Part shown: piece after piece, positions 1-7,680 of the stretch
Layout of the letters: each line of letters begins with the position of its first letter
Numbering within the stretch: the first letter of the stretch is position 1
Assembly: GCA_910587175.1 (NCBI GenBank)
Contig: CAJULH010000013.1
Location: 1 to 43,972, forward strand
Direction of reading: 5' to 3'
Length of the DNA: 43,972 bases
Source: Candidatus Gastranaerophilales bacterium
GTDB taxonomy: Bacteria; Cyanobacteriota; Vampirovibrionia; Gastranaerophilales; Gastranaerophilaceae
Position numbers and translations under genes: made by a program
The notes under the pieces: model-generated
What the model was told of the DNA's origin: nothing
Databases searched by the model: none
What the model saw: only the letters and a program-made list of their open reading frames with translations

Positions 1-30
1 AGTCCCCAAATTAATTGATTTTGGGGACTT
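1..30 (-). terminator. Intrinsic terminator hairpin of gatC, overlapping the gene end
   Basis: A perfect 10-bp inverted repeat (AGTCCCCAAA / TTTGGGGACT) encloses an 8-9 nt loop. Its 5' arm on the minus strand is the last codons of gatC and the stop codon lies in the loop. The U-run expected on the minus strand would lie beyond the left edge of the window, so terminator function is inferred from the stem and its position only. Confidence 0.6.
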
Positions 31-292
31 TAAAAAATTCGCCTTCAACATCCGGAGCATTCGACATCAACTCCTCACGCGTCGCCTCGTAATGTTCGAT
101 GTCCTCCCTCATAACGTTTGAAAAATCTATCGAATGACTCATAGGCTCAACCCCAGTAGTGTCAACCTCATTCATCATCTCGACATATTTTAAAATATCA
201 CCAAGCTGGCGTGCAAACTTTGGCTTTTCATCTTCTTCTATCTCAAGCCTTGCAAGCTTTGCAACATGCTCAACATCTTTAATCTCAATCAT
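11..292 (-). CDS. gatC: Asp-tRNA(Asn)/Glu-tRNA(Gln) amidotransferase subunit C
   Basis: Small 93-residue subunit of the GatCAB amidotransferase, which converts Glu-tRNA(Gln) and/or Asp-tRNA(Asn) to the amidated forms; GatC stabilises the GatA-GatB complex. The sequence shows the family pattern: an N-terminal HVAKLARLEIEEDE helix, then a DVEHV...MMNEVDTTGVEPMSHS core and a C-terminal FFKVPKI. Length is typical (about 95). The open frame extends upstream to 469, but that part is hydrophobic and runs into the divergent promoter region. The ATG at 292 has AAAGGA about 10 nt upstream and matches the family start. gatA and gatB are not in the window. The gene is divergent from the response regulators at 403. 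Confidence 0.93.
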   Translation of the reverse strand: MIEIKDVEHVAKLARLEIEEDEKPKFARQLGDILKYVEMMNEVDTTGVEPMSHSIDFSNVMREDIEHYEATREELMSNAPDVEGEFFKVPKIN

Positions 293-323
293 AAAGCTAC
301 AATCCTTTTGTCCTTTAAATACA

Positions 324-352
324 ATTAAACAAAAAACCGAAAAAATTGTAAA
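324..352 (-). promoter_or_regulatory. Candidate sigma70-type promoter of gatC
   Basis: On the minus strand TTTACA is followed after exactly 17 nt by TTTAAT, about 30 nt upstream of the gatC start. Both boxes match consensus reasonably. The leader includes the AAAGGA ribosome binding site. Confidence 0.45.
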
Positions 353-390
353 TAGAATGTAAAGAATAAATAAATAAGTAAAAATTAAGC

Positions 391-402
391 TATAATAAAA
401 GA
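391..402 (+). promoter_or_regulatory. Perfect -10 box placing the transcript start on the ATG (leaderless)
   Basis: A consensus TATAAT at 391-396 is followed by six nucleotides (AAAAGA) and then the ATG at 403. A start site seven nucleotides after the -10 box would be the A of the ATG. There is no Shine-Dalgarno sequence, and the -35 region is poor. The same TATAATNAAAGAATGG arrangement recurs at 41878. Confidence 0.65.
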
Positions 403-1050
403 ATGGAAAAAAAGAATATTCTGATAGTTGAAGACCACGCCCTGACACGTTTTGCGCTTGTTGCATCATTAAAGGATGAGGATTTTATAAATCAAATCTT
501 TGAGGCTAAAGATGCATATGAATGTTATGAAATCTTATCAAAAAATTGCATAGATGTTATTCTGATGGATTTGGGACTTCCCGGGATAGACGGAATCTCA
601 GCCACAAAAGAAATTCGAAAAAAGTACCCTGATGCAAAGATTATTATTATAACATCCCACAATGAAGAAAAAGAGGTGCAAAAATGTATGCAAGCAGGAA
701 TTAATGCTTATTGTTCAAAAGACATTAAGCCTGACAAACTGATTGTTCTTATTAAAGATGTTATAATGGGCGCCATATGGTTTGATTCAAGTATTTCAAA
801 ATATATTTTAAATATGACAAAAGATGCACCGGAAGAAATAAAGAAAGAAACTGTCTATAACCTCACAAGCAAGGAAATGATGGTATTAAACCTTCTTGCA
901 GAGGGAAATTCAAACCTTGAAATCGCAAAGAAATTAAATATTTCAGTAAATACAACAAAAGTCCATGTGTGCAGCATTTTACAAAAACTTTCAGTTGATG
1001 ACAGAACCCAGGCTGCAGTAAAAGCTTTAAAGGAAAATATTACAGGATAA
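403..1050 (+). CDS. NarL/FixJ-type response regulator (receiver plus LuxR-type HTH)
   Basis: DNA-binding response regulator of 215 residues. The receiver domain (about 1-120) has acidic residues E10/D11, phosphoacceptor D56 in VILMDLGLPGIDG, T84 and K106. A LuxR/GerE helix-turn-helix follows at about 148-212 (LTSKEMMVLNLLAEGNSNLEIAKKL and the recognition helix around VNTTKVHV). It is co-transcribed with a second regulator 9 nt downstream. No histidine kinase is near, so the input is unknown. The mRNA looks leaderless. Domain assignment is firm; targets cannot be inferred. Confidence 0.92.
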   Translation: MEKKNILIVEDHALTRFALVASLKDEDFINQIFEAKDAYECYEILSKNCIDVILMDLGLPGIDGISATKEIRKKYPDAKIIIITSHNEEKEVQKCMQAGINAYCSKDIKPDKLIVLIKDVIMGAIWFDSSISKYILNMTKDAPEEIKKETVYNLTSKEMMVLNLLAEGNSNLEIAKKLNISVNTTKVHVCSILQKLSVDDRTQAAVKALKENITG

Positions 1051-1059
1051 GGAAAAAAT

Positions 1060-1692
1060 ATGGCAGCACCTTCACTTGGAAATATTTTATTAATTGATGA
1101 TAATCCGAAACTTCTAAAAGACGCGCTTCCGATGTACGGATACCATACAGATACAGCAACAGACGGGGTTTTAGGACTTGAATACCTTGAAAAAAACTAT
1201 AGAAATACGGATTTAGTGCTTCTGGATATAATGATGCCAAAAATGGATGGCTGGGAAACATTAAAAAGAATCCGTGAAAGTAAAAATTTTAATACAATAC
1301 CTGTCATAATGCTTACTGCTGTAGATGAAGATTATAAGCAGATTTCAGGGCTAAAAACCGGGGCTGATGATTATATTGTAAAGCCCTATGTGCTGCCAAA
1401 CCTTTTAGCAAGAATTGAAGCACTAATCAGACGCTCAAACTGGAATAAATTCCGGCAAAATAAAAAACCGGTCTCAAAAGAATCTATGGAGAATATCTCC
1501 AGGCTCACGCAAAGAGAATTGGAAATTTTAAAGATGGTAAGCAAAGGGGCATCAAACGCAGATATTGCAGAAAAATTATTTGTAAAAGAAGTTACAATAA
1601 AAACCCATCTGAACAATATCTATAAAAAACTTAACGTTGAAAACAGAGTGCAGGCAGTACTTTTAGCTATTGAGACAGAAATTGTAAAATAA
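1060..1692 (+). CDS. Second NarL-type response regulator, Ycf29-like
   Basis: A 210-residue response regulator with a receiver domain (D13/D14, phosphoacceptor D56 in LVLLDIMMPKMDGWE, T86, K108 in YIVKPY) and a C-terminal LuxR-type HTH (about 145-205, LTQRELEILKMVSKGASNADIA). The LLIDDNPKLLKDALPMYGY opening resembles the NarL-type regulators of Cyanobacteria and the plastid Ycf29 family; this is recalled similarity, not a search result. It starts 9 nt after the first regulator with an AAGGAAAAA ribosome binding site. Two receiver-HTH proteins in one transcription unit suggests linked or hierarchical control. No kinase is adjacent. Confidence 0.9.
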   Translation: MAAPSLGNILLIDDNPKLLKDALPMYGYHTDTATDGVLGLEYLEKNYRNTDLVLLDIMMPKMDGWETLKRIRESKNFNTIPVIMLTAVDEDYKQISGLKTGADDYIVKPYVLPNLLARIEALIRRSNWNKFRQNKKPVSKESMENISRLTQRELEILKMVSKGASNADIAEKLFVKEVTIKTHLNNIYKKLNVENRVQAVLLAIETEIVK

Positions 1693-1786
1693 TTTTCAAA
1701 ACTACACTTCACAAGAGTATAAAAATATGGCAAAATGAGATGTACCCATTATAAATTACGTCTAGAATTTAAATAAGGAAAAATAA

Positions 1787-2326
1787 ATGAGGACTTCTAA
1801 AGAAGAATGGATTGAATTACTTTTAAATGATAAAGAAGCTTTTCTTGCAAAGAAAGCAGAGGCTGGGGATTTAATCGATTTAAGCGAAACTGAATTTCCG
1901 GGAAACTATCTTTCTGACACTAATTTATCTGACATAGATTTTTCAGGCGCAAATTTTGCCGAGTCCTCACTTGCAAATATAAATTTTTCAAACTGCGATC
2001 TCACAAGTGCAGATTTTTCAAGGTGCAAACTTGAAGAATGCGATTTTTCAAACTGTATTTTAAACGGTACAAATTTCAGCTATGCCACATTGAATTTTTG
2101 CAATTTTAATGAGGCAGATATGGCGGGATGCGTTTTAAACGAAGCTGAATTAACTGATTCTGACTTTGCAACAAGTGAAAATTTAAGCGCCTGCCGTTTT
2201 GATGAGGGAACAATCTGGCCTGATACCGATAAACTGCCTGAAGATTTCGACTCCACTTATAATTACGACCTTTCTTCTTTGCAGGATGATGAAGAATCCG
2301 GTTCAAACGATAATTTTGAATATTAA
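1787..2326 (+). CDS. Pentapeptide-repeat protein
   Basis: A 179-residue protein with about 18 consecutive A(N/D)(L/F)xx-type pentapeptides between residues 35 and 140 (for example NLSDIDFSGANF, DLTSADFSRCKL). This pattern folds as a right-handed quadrilateral beta-helix. An N-terminal helical segment (1-30) and an acidic, disordered C-terminal tail (LQDDEESGSNDNFEY) flank it. No signal peptide or membrane segment is visible, so it is probably cytoplasmic. The start has an AAGGAAAAATAA ribosome binding site. The biochemical role of such proteins is usually unknown; nothing nearby (for example gyrase) suggests a Qnr-like role. Confidence 0.88.
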   Translation: MRTSKEEWIELLLNDKEAFLAKKAEAGDLIDLSETEFPGNYLSDTNLSDIDFSGANFAESSLANINFSNCDLTSADFSRCKLEECDFSNCILNGTNFSYATLNFCNFNEADMAGCVLNEAELTDSDFATSENLSACRFDEGTIWPDTDKLPEDFDSTYNYDLSSLQDDEESGSNDNFEY

Positions 2327-2386
2327 TACCTTAAAATATAAGCTTATCAAAGTTTTTCAAATAAACTGGGCGTAAAGTTTCTTTTG

Positions 2387-2401
2387 TGCTATAACATTAT
2401 T
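2387..2401 (+). promoter_or_regulatory. Extended -10 promoter, leaderless start
   Basis: TGC directly precedes TATAAC (2390-2395), an extended -10 element. Six nucleotides follow before the ATG at 2402. There is no ribosome binding site, so the transcript probably begins at the start codon. Confidence 0.55.
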
Positions 2402-3262
2402 ATGTTTAAAAGACTTGCGGTAATAATACTTTTGATGGGGGTATTTTTACCAGATACAGCGTTTGCAGATGAAATACTTCTGCAAAATACACAAAAACAC
2501 GAAATTGAGCTGGATAACCAGATTAAAACCCTGAAGGGCAGCCTTTTTGTGAATGATTCTGAAAGCGCACAGATTATTGTGGGCAAGCAGCAGGAAGCTG
2601 ATATGCAGGATTTGGAAGACATTTGGACAGGCACGGTGAACACTAACCCTCTTATAAAATTCACCTTGCAAAAGCTTGCAATCCCTGAAGAAGAAAGAAG
2701 AATCCACTCATCCCTTCTTGCGCGAAGTATGAGTGCCATTATAAGCGGCGCTTCGATGCTGCCGTCATTTATGGGAATGAACTACGGAATACAGTCTGCC
2801 TCTTTTGCATCCGCCAGACTTGCAAATAATCTTTTAAACAAGAAAAATTCCAAAGTATTGCAGGAAACACCGCTGACAGATACAGAGGTGATAGAACTCG
2901 CAGGGTTGATTGAAGATTTACAAAGTGAAATTGTAACTACATATTATTGCTACAAACATGTGCTGCAAAGCCTGAAAGACACAAGAGCAGAGCTTATTTT
3001 GCTAAATAAAAATTATAACACCGCACTAAAAAGCGGAGACAGCCTTGAAATAGCCGTTTCAAGCGCAAGATGGGAAGAAAAACAGATTGAAGAATACCGC
3101 CTGAAACAGGAGGCAAAAAGGTATTACCTGATGCTGCAGAGGCTTGCAGGAAAAGATACTGTGGATAATTTAAATGTTGCAATGTATGATTTGAGCACAT
3201 TAAATGTTGACCCGAATGATATAGATTTTTCAAAGAAGGAAATCAAAACAAAAACACCATGA
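2402..3262 (+). CDS. Exported helical-hairpin protein, resembling half of a TolC-type protein (first of a tandem pair)
   Basis: A 286-residue protein with a Sec-type signal peptide (MFKRLAVIILLMGVFLPDTAFA, cleavage near residue 22). After it come a charged helical region, a Gly/Ala/Ser-rich stretch (about 105-145), and two long helices (about 165-265). The last helices (YYCYKHVL...LILLNKNYNTAL...RWEEKQIEEYRLKQEAKRYYLMLQRLAGKD) show the spacing of outer-membrane efflux (TolC/OEP) helical hairpins, but only one hairpin is present. The start at 2402 is preferred over a frame-open ATG at 2384 because the extended -10 box lies between them. The stop overlaps the next gene by 4 nt (ATGA). Exact function unknown; periplasmic or outer-membrane location is inferred. 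Confidence 0.7.
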   Translation: MFKRLAVIILLMGVFLPDTAFADEILLQNTQKHEIELDNQIKTLKGSLFVNDSESAQIIVGKQQEADMQDLEDIWTGTVNTNPLIKFTLQKLAIPEEERRIHSSLLARSMSAIISGASMLPSFMGMNYGIQSASFASARLANNLLNKKNSKVLQETPLTDTEVIELAGLIEDLQSEIVTTYYCYKHVLQSLKDTRAELILLNKNYNTALKSGDSLEIAVSSARWEEKQIEEYRLKQEAKRYYLMLQRLAGKDTVDNLNVAMYDLSTLNVDPNDIDFSKKEIKTKTP

Positions 3263-4152
3263 AAAAAAAGCTTGTAAAATATAATATACTATTGCTTCTT
3301 TGCATCTTGTTTTTTGCCGGAAAATCCGAGGCGGCGATAAATTATGAAAATTTTGCTCCGGCTGCTTTTTCAAACAGAATGGGCGTTGGTGAAGACATAG
3401 AAAGAAAAAAGGACATACAAGCTTCAGCTAAAAAAGAAGAGAAAAAGATTGAAACCATAAACAGCACAGAGAATGCAAAAGGTTTGACCTACGCCGATTT
3501 AAGCCTAAAACAAATTTCAAAAGATGTCATAGAAGAGATGGATATTGAATCACCTGAAATCCTTGCCGATTTAAGTATACTCTATAATAGCGCGGTTCAG
3601 CGAAGCGAAACTATAAAATATGCAATTTATAAACTTTCAAACCCAGAAGAAAATAAGCCCGATGAAAGTGCTATAAAAAGACTTTTAAGACCAATTGCAA
3701 GTTTCTCAACCATTGCGGGGACAGCACTTTCCGCAAATCCTTATATGGCAAGCGGAGCCCTAATAGGAGGCGGATTAATGAATGCCTTCGCAGGAAATGA
3801 TAAAGAAGCAAATTATAAATTCACAAAGGTAAACGACGCCGATATGGTGCTTCTGGTTCGAAAAATTGATGAACTGCAGAAAAATCTTTTAAATAATTAC
3901 ATAAACTACATCACCCAAAAAGAGCTCCTGCAGCTATCCATGCAAAACCTTGAAAACAGAAGAAAGGTTTATAACGCCATGCAAAACGGCGAAAAGAAAG
4001 CTTCAAGAGAAGAACTCATTGTAGCAGATACATACTACAGAAATGCACAAAACACTGTGAAAAAAGCGCAGGCAGAATACAATCTGAGCCGGGTTATTCT
4101 TGAAAATATTGCAGGCAAAGAAGCCTTGCGAGAGATAGAAAGCAAGAAATAG
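3259..4152 (+). CDS. Exported helical-hairpin protein, paralogue of the upstream gene
   Basis: A 297-residue protein with a signal peptide (hydrophobic core YNILLLLCILFFAG, ending near SEA). A charged, probably disordered segment (30-75) follows, then helices, a Gly/Ala-rich stretch (about 155-185: ALSANPYMASGALIGGG) and a long C-terminal helical hairpin (about 200-290). By eye the C-terminal half aligns with the previous protein: ELQKNLLNNYINYITQ against DLQSEIVTTYYCYKHV, and RVILENIAGKEAL against YLMLQRLAGKDTV. This indicates a tandem duplication. Translational coupling through ATGA suggests equimolar partners. Function not recognised; a TolC-like hairpin forming an envelope tube or spacer is the best structural guess. 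Confidence 0.7.
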   Translation: MKKKLVKYNILLLLCILFFAGKSEAAINYENFAPAAFSNRMGVGEDIERKKDIQASAKKEEKKIETINSTENAKGLTYADLSLKQISKDVIEEMDIESPEILADLSILYNSAVQRSETIKYAIYKLSNPEENKPDESAIKRLLRPIASFSTIAGTALSANPYMASGALIGGGLMNAFAGNDKEANYKFTKVNDADMVLLVRKIDELQKNLLNNYINYITQKELLQLSMQNLENRRKVYNAMQNGEKKASREELIVADTYYRNAQNTVKKAQAEYNLSRVILENIAGKEALREIESKK

Positions 4153-4221
4153 CCTGTAAATAAAAATTGACCAAACTGCTGTACTTATTCTGCCATAAAT
4201 GTTATTGCATTAAACTAAAAA

Positions 4222-4578
4222 CTAATCCTGTTTTTGTGCTTTGATTATCCAGGTTGCAGCATTTTCAGGGTCAATTCCTGCATTCAAATCAGGAAGCACA
4301 TCTCTGCCTAAAGCATTTCTTAAAAGCGGATATTGGGCAGGGTCAATAGTTTGTCCGCTGACAGGTATCCAGCCTTCGGGATAATTTGAGCCATACCAGG
4401 CAACTATAACACCCACAGGCGTTGTATCAATTATCTGCGGCTGTTGGTTCACCTGAATATTTGCAGCCTCACTTGGTTTTGCAGCAGTTATAACCGGTGC
4501 CATAACAGCAAGCATAATAGAGACAACGACAAGCGCCATCATAACTTCTAACATAGTAAATGCGTTATTCTTCTTCAT
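4222..4578 (-). CDS. Type IV pilin-like protein with a C-terminal phage-tail-collar-like domain
   Basis: A 118-residue protein. Residues 1-33 look like a type III (prepilin) signal and helix: MKKNNA|FTMLEVMMAL with Phe at +1 and Glu at +5, then a hydrophobic helix. Ala instead of Gly sits at -1, which prepilin peptidases sometimes accept. After a Pro/Gln linker, residues 50-118 (VGVIVAWYGSNYPEGWIPV, then SGQTIDPAQYPLLRNALG and LPDL) follow the consensus of tail-fibre collar domains: G-x-I-x-x-[WF]-x-x-x-x-P-x-GW, then DG/SG, then YP.L, then LPDL. The ribosome binding site is weak (GGATTTTTT). A surface pseudopilin carrying an adhesive or receptor-binding tip is plausible but inferred. Confidence 0.7.
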   Translation of the reverse strand: MKKNNAFTMLEVMMALVVVSIMLAVMAPVITAAKPSEAANIQVNQQPQIIDTTPVGVIVAWYGSNYPEGWIPVSGQTIDPAQYPLLRNALGRDVLPDLNAGIDPENAATWIIKAQKQD

Positions 4579-4649
4579 AAAAAATCCATAAATTAATTCA
4601 GTACAATAAAATATTAGCGCAAAAAATCTTTAAAACAAGTGTTATTTTT

Positions 4650-5162
4650 TCAGCCCTGAAAATCAGAAGGATAGATGTTTTTAGCACCGTAAGCACGAAG
4701 ATATTCTAAAATCGCCCCGCCTGTCTCTTCCTTAGGGTCAAAATATTTTGAATTCGGAGCGGTAATTTGTTTGTAAAGCATCCCGCACAGCGGTCCAAAT
4801 GCATCAGGCACAAGAATCTTTCTGTAAATACCCGAAAGCATCACCTGGATATCAGGAGAATCAGTATCATTAAATTTGGCAAGATAAGGATAGATATCAG
4901 TGAGTTCTCCCGGGTTGTTATCAGCCATCCTGTCAATAACAGCAAGCACCTCCAGAATGCCATTTTCATTTGTTGATGTTTTAAGATATTCTTTCAAATA
5001 AGGAATAGTCTCCATACCAGATTTTACAAGAGCTTCCACTCTTTTATCGTTATATATGCAATAGTTTCTTGTTTCATCAGCTCTTTTTATACCGGAGCCA
5101 AGAGTTTTAATATTTACAGCTATTTGCGGGTTAAAGTTTATGCACATATTAAAATATCCCAT
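4650..5162 (-). CDS. Unrecognised helical protein, HEAT-like, last gene of the riboswitch operon
   Basis: A 170-residue protein without signal peptide or membrane span. Alternating helices such as RVEALVKSGMETIPYLKEYL and ILEVLAVIDRMADNNP resemble HEAT-type repeats, but no family is recognised. It starts 9 nt after the 602-residue membrane protein and is probably co-transcribed with it. An alternative start at 5147 (MCINFNPQ...) has a better-placed GGGA upstream and may be the true one. The last gene of a three-gene operon controlled by the cobalamin riboswitch at 7681-7859, if no internal terminator intervenes. Confidence 0.65.
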   Translation of the reverse strand: MGYFNMCINFNPQIAVNIKTLGSGIKRADETRNYCIYNDKRVEALVKSGMETIPYLKEYLKTSTNENGILEVLAVIDRMADNNPGELTDIYPYLAKFNDTDSPDIQVMLSGIYRKILVPDAFGPLCGMLYKQITAPNSKYFDPKEETGGAILEYLRAYGAKNIYPSDFQG

Positions 5163-5171
5163 ACCAAAATA

Positions 5172-6980
5172 TTACGCATACACAAACGGAGGACCATTTT
5201 TGATTTCAAGAAGAATGTTATCCGCCATAACTTTTAGCTCCTGTTTGGAGGCGCCTGAATTCAACTTTGTATTAAACTCATTCATCATAGGCTCAATGGC
5301 ACTTTGTTTTTTGGATTTAAAGTTTCTTATTTCGGTATCTATAAGTCTTTCCTGCAGATTTTTTTCCGTATTTTTGTTTTCCTGAATAACAGCTGCTTCT
5401 TTTACACCCTCAATTGCTTTTCTGATTGAATATCCTGCAGCATTTACCGTGGTCAGGGTTAAGAAAAGGTATTTTGCAAAAGGATTTTCAGGATTCATAA
5501 TCCAGTTATAGATATGTCCTCTCGCTTCATCCAGATAGCAGTAATATTGAATCTGCCCCACTTTACCCCCCAGCGTTTCAGGCGCATCGCCATATATAGA
5601 TTTTATCCCTGTCATAATATCTAAAGTATTTTGTGCAACGTCTTCCTCATTTAAAAAAGGAATATCTTTCAGTGCATTTTGTACTTCAAAAGAATCTGCT
5701 CTTTTTATCTGTAAAAGTTCTTTCAGCCTTGTAAATTCAACATTTGCATCTTCTTTATTATCTGTATTCTTTAATTTTTCAACCAGTTTGCCAATTTGTG
5801 CCTCAATTTCATTTGTTCCGTTTTTTACAAACTTTCTTATTTCAGCATCTGCATCCACAAAGTTTTTAAACATTTTTTTACCCATTAAAATTCCTGCAGC
5901 AAGAGTTCCGATAGCAATTGCACCAATGAGAAGCGGGGAATTTTTAATGTCTTTTGCTTCATCAGATTTGTTTTGCTCATCAGCAAAGGTTATATTTTTG
6001 GAATCATCAGCAATTTGACCACCCTTAAAGAATATGGTACCGGACGCACCTTTGAAAGCATTATTTCCAAAACCAAAGAAATTCAAGAAAGGATTAGGTT
6101 TTTGGGCTTCAACAGCACCGGTGCTGGTTAACTCGGCGGCAGATTGGGAAAAATTAGATGACGCAGAATTTTCCGGTATAGAATTTAAAATATTTTTAAA
6201 ATAATTTGCTTTATCCACAAGTTCTTCATTTATTACATCCAATTTGCCCGCAAAAGTACGGGTTTCAATATCTATAAGTCCTTCCTGCAATTTTTTATTG
6301 GCATCAGCTTCCTTTTTCTTCACCCAGATTTCCTGAATGCCATCCACAAGGTTTTTGCCAAGAAGAGTGAGCCCGCTCATTATAAATATCCCAATCATTG
6401 CAAGAATAGTCTTTTTGTTCGGGTTTCGAAGCGCCATATAAGCGCCAAATTCATGCTCCTGCTTAATATTCATGTTCATACCGAGATTTGGAAGTCTTTC
6501 CTGCCTCAGTACATTTGGATCGTTTAAGGATATGGCAGATTTTTTCATCAATGCAGTAAGCCCCAAAATTCCTCCTGCTGCAATGAGGGAAAAAGCCGCA
6601 AGCGGAAAGACACTTCTTAACATTGAAGATTTTTTCTCATTCTTTATTTCTTCTTTTGTAGCAGGCTTATTATATGCACTTTTATTAAAAGTATCAGGTA
6701 TTACAAGAGAATTGCATATATCATCCATATTTAAAGCAGGGTTTCTATCATCCTTAATAAAATTATTTACAACAACTCCCTCAAGAGTCTTATACATTCT
6801 TCTTTGCTGGCTCTGGGTTTCATTCTTATTTTGTCGTACAAGATCAGAAGATTTTAAATATGTATTATTTACGGAAGAAGTTTCTGTTCCGTAGTTTGTT
6901 TTGCTGCCCTTGGCGTTTTTTGGGGCTTTGTTATTTCCAAATGCAAAATTACTTTGCTTTTCTGTTATTGTTATTGTCAT
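5172..6980 (-). CDS. Large unrecognised membrane protein with an internal duplication
   Basis: A 602-residue protein of unknown family. The first 120 residues are polar and probably disordered. Hydrophobic segments lie at about 122-148 (VFPLAAFSLIAAGGILGLTAL), about 190-212, about 350-370 (PLLIGAIAIGTLAAGILMG) and about 500-520. Two segments repeat: KKLQEGLIDIETRTFAGK (about 228-245) and KNLQERLIDTEIRNFKSK (about 538-555), each following a membrane segment, so the protein is probably an internal duplication. Its start overlaps the end of the upstream gene by 32 nt, implying translational coupling. No catalytic motif was seen. It could be an envelope scaffold or transport component; the function is not known. 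Confidence 0.72.
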   Translation of the reverse strand: MTITITEKQSNFAFGNNKAPKNAKGSKTNYGTETSSVNNTYLKSSDLVRQNKNETQSQQRRMYKTLEGVVVNNFIKDDRNPALNMDDICNSLVIPDTFNKSAYNKPATKEEIKNEKKSSMLRSVFPLAAFSLIAAGGILGLTALMKKSAISLNDPNVLRQERLPNLGMNMNIKQEHEFGAYMALRNPNKKTILAMIGIFIMSGLTLLGKNLVDGIQEIWVKKKEADANKKLQEGLIDIETRTFAGKLDVINEELVDKANYFKNILNSIPENSASSNFSQSAAELTSTGAVEAQKPNPFLNFFGFGNNAFKGASGTIFFKGGQIADDSKNITFADEQNKSDEAKDIKNSPLLIGAIAIGTLAAGILMGKKMFKNFVDADAEIRKFVKNGTNEIEAQIGKLVEKLKNTDNKEDANVEFTRLKELLQIKRADSFEVQNALKDIPFLNEEDVAQNTLDIMTGIKSIYGDAPETLGGKVGQIQYYCYLDEARGHIYNWIMNPENPFAKYLFLTLTTVNAAGYSIRKAIEGVKEAAVIQENKNTEKNLQERLIDTEIRNFKSKKQSAIEPMMNEFNTKLNSGASKQELKVMADNILLEIKNGPPFVYA

Positions 6981-7680
6981 CTTTTGGTTTTCTTTCCGTT
7001 CTTATCAAACTTATTAAAAATTCTTTAATGGAGACAACATCTTTGGCTTTAAAAGCGGCAATTTCAGCACTAACTTTTTCATCTTCCTCAAAGTCATCAT
7101 CGCTTCTTAAACCAAAAATATTTAAAATTTTATAAACTTTTTTAGTGAACTTTTTAAAAGTTTCTGAAACTTGTTTTTGTATAAAGTTTTTAATTTCCCC
7201 AAAAACACTTGCAAGCTTTTCTGCAACAATATAAATTTCTCTTTGAATATTTTGGATAAATTTGTTTATATTATTCACAAAATCCGGAAAATTTTGGATT
7301 ATAGTCATAATTGGTTTCAAAATACTATTAACAGCAGCATTAAAAACGGCGGCGACAGGCTTTGGAAGAATAGTCTCCATTTTATTTAAAATACTTAAAA
7401 GCCTCTCTGCCATATTAGCAAGCATTTGTTTTGAATTTTGAAGAAATTGAGCCTGTCTTTGAAGATTATTTTCAGCCTCAAGTTTTCTTCTGTCATCTGC
7501 CTTCATTCTCATCCAGATTGCATAACATTCTGCGTAAGACATTTCATTCTTAGGAGCTGGGTCAGCTTTTTTAGCACTGCCGCCTCCGCCCATACCGCTG
7601 CAAACAGGGCATGCCCCCGCAGGAAGCCCATGGGGACAGGTTTGCACAATATTTGGAGATATAGGGGTAATGCTTGCCAT
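6949..7680 (-). CDS. Unrecognised protein with CPHG...CPVC putative zinc motif and helical core
   Basis: A 243-residue protein. Near the N-terminus C15-P-H17-G and C24-P-V-C27 form a probable zinc-binding knuckle followed by a Gly-rich linker (SGMGGGGSAKK). The rest is helical: a charged coiled segment (about 55-90), an amphipathic, mildly hydrophobic region (about 90-190) that may associate with membranes, and a basic tail (RTERKPKDDNNNNRKAK). No signal peptide. It is the first gene after the cobalamin riboswitch and overlaps the 602-residue membrane protein, so the two probably work together. The start lacks a clear Shine-Dalgarno sequence; the initiation region falls inside the riboswitch's switching hairpin. 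Confidence 0.72.
   Translation of the reverse strand: MASITPISPNIVQTCPHGLPAGACPVCSGMGGGGSAKKADPAPKNEMSYAECYAIWMRMKADDRRKLEAENNLQRQAQFLQNSKQMLANMAERLLSILNKMETILPKPVAAVFNAAVNSILKPIMTIIQNFPDFVNNINKFIQNIQREIYIVAEKLASVFGEIKNFIQKQVSETFKKFTKKVYKILNIFGLRSDDDFEEDEKVSAEIAAFKAKDVVSIKEFLISLIRTERKPKDDNNNNRKAK

Noticed and set aside
293..469. N-terminal extension of gatC (frame open to 469)
   Set aside because: The extension is not GatC sequence, crosses the divergent promoter of the response regulator, and the internal ATG at 292 has a ribosome binding site and the family start.
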